Origin: Massilia sp. H-1
GTDB lineage: Bacteria > Pseudomonadota > Gammaproteobacteria > Burkholderiales > Burkholderiaceae_D
Length of the DNA stretch: 64,000 nucleotides
Assembly: GCA_024703915.1 (NCBI GenBank)
Contig: CP087969.1
Location: 496,001 to 560,000 of the forward strand
Direction of reading: 5' to 3'
Shown piece by piece: positions 63,787 through 64,000 of this stretch (within the stretch, counting starts at the first letter, position 1; each line of letters begins with the position of its first letter). Below the pieces are notes generated by a model that worked only from the letters and a program-made list of their open reading frames with translations, did not search any database and was not told where the DNA came from. Both the position numbers and the translations under genes were made by a program.

Positions 63787-64000
63787 TTAACGCACGCCGC
63801 TGGCGTTCAGGCGGCTGACGATTTCGCGCGAGGCCGCGACCGAGGCGTCTTTCATGGCCTTGGTGCTGGCAACGGCGTTGTCAGGGGGGCGACCGCCACG
63901 TACTGGACGGCCGGGACCGAAGCGACTTCGCGCGGACGGGTTCCCTGCACGTCGAGCACGCGCGGGTCACGGTCACTGCCACGCGGCGCAGGCCGGTTGC
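63787..64000 (-). CDS. Hypothetical protein (3' part)
   Basis: The gene continues past the window end. The readable C-terminal part has VAVTVTDPRVLDVQGTRPRE, VPAVQYVAVAPPDNAV and the end MKDASVAASREIVSRLNASG-VR. It resembles the C-terminus of secreted or LPP20-like/CsgG-partner proteins, but too little is present to assign a family. Frameshifts near 63875 and 63965. It completes a three-gene set (this gene, 63116-63735, CsgG-like). Confidence 0.55.

Overview
The window looks like chromosomal DNA of a Massilia/Duganella/Janthinobacterium-type betaproteobacterium (Oxalobacteraceae). This is an inference from roughly two-thirds G+C, the gene families present (RhlE-type helicase, type-2 LeuA, abundant c-di-GMP and chemotaxis proteins, secreted M4 protease and beta-1,3-glucanase) and the Shine-Dalgarno style. 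No rRNA, tRNA, insertion sequence, phage or CRISPR array was seen.

A property of the sequence dominates the annotation. Most long genes are split by one to eight frameshifts, and nearly all of these sit where the protein context calls for GCCGGC. The site appears instead as GCTTAAGC, GCTTAGC, GCTTAGGC, GCCTAAGC, GCCTAGC, GCTAAGC, ATGCCGGC or GCCGGCT. The simplest reading is systematic base-calling error at a methylated GCCGGC site, so broken genes are given as single intact-in-life CDSs spanning the frameshifts, not as pseudogenes.

Layout. 1-2.8 kb: end of mltD and an RhlE-like helicase. 2.9-7.0 kb: a selenoneine locus, with senA divergent from senB-senC, flanked by a small unknown gene behind two opposed sets of 10-bp GAGAC repeats. 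7.0-9.8 kb: a DUF1428 protein, a leucine-rich leader peptide and leuA. 10-13.4 kb (minus): ergothioneine operon egtD-egtB-yihY. 13.4-17.5 kb (plus): phosphonate-type ABC transporter plus a second ATPase. 17.6-18.6 kb: two small DNA-associated-looking proteins. 18.6-23.8 kb: a giant kinase/ATPase/GAF/histidine-kinase fusion whose two kinase domains lack key residues. 23.9-26.9 kb: Ppx/GppA, a GGDEF protein with a degenerate active site, and a small protein. 27-31.6 kb: a SpeE-like methyltransferase-fold protein, a GGDEF-EAL sensor and small genes around a long palindrome. 31.7-33.7 kb: very small proteins and an alpha/beta hydrolase. 33.9-37.5 kb: tandem paralogous chemoreceptors. 37.5-41.7 kb: ferredoxin, cell-wall enzymes and M4 protease. 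41.8-48.9 kb: LysR/NDH-2 pair, DUF4832 protein, amidohydrolase and Crp-family regulator. 49-56.1 kb: a six-gene RDD/SpoIIM/MoxR/DUF58 operon. 56.1-59.5 kb: DUF805 protein, beta-1,3-glucanase with LacI-type operators, and a lipoprotein. 59.5-64 kb: a hairpin array, a Cache-HAMP sensor with a partner, and a CsgG-like lipoprotein locus.

The most coherent biology is histidine-derived thio/selenoimidazole synthesis. EgtD makes hercynine; the EgtB next to it would make ergothioneine; SenC (selenophosphate), SenB (selenosugar) and SenA (C-Se bond to hercynine) would make selenoneine. Both branches lie within about 10 kb. A second theme is signalling proteins that keep their fold but have lost catalytic residues.
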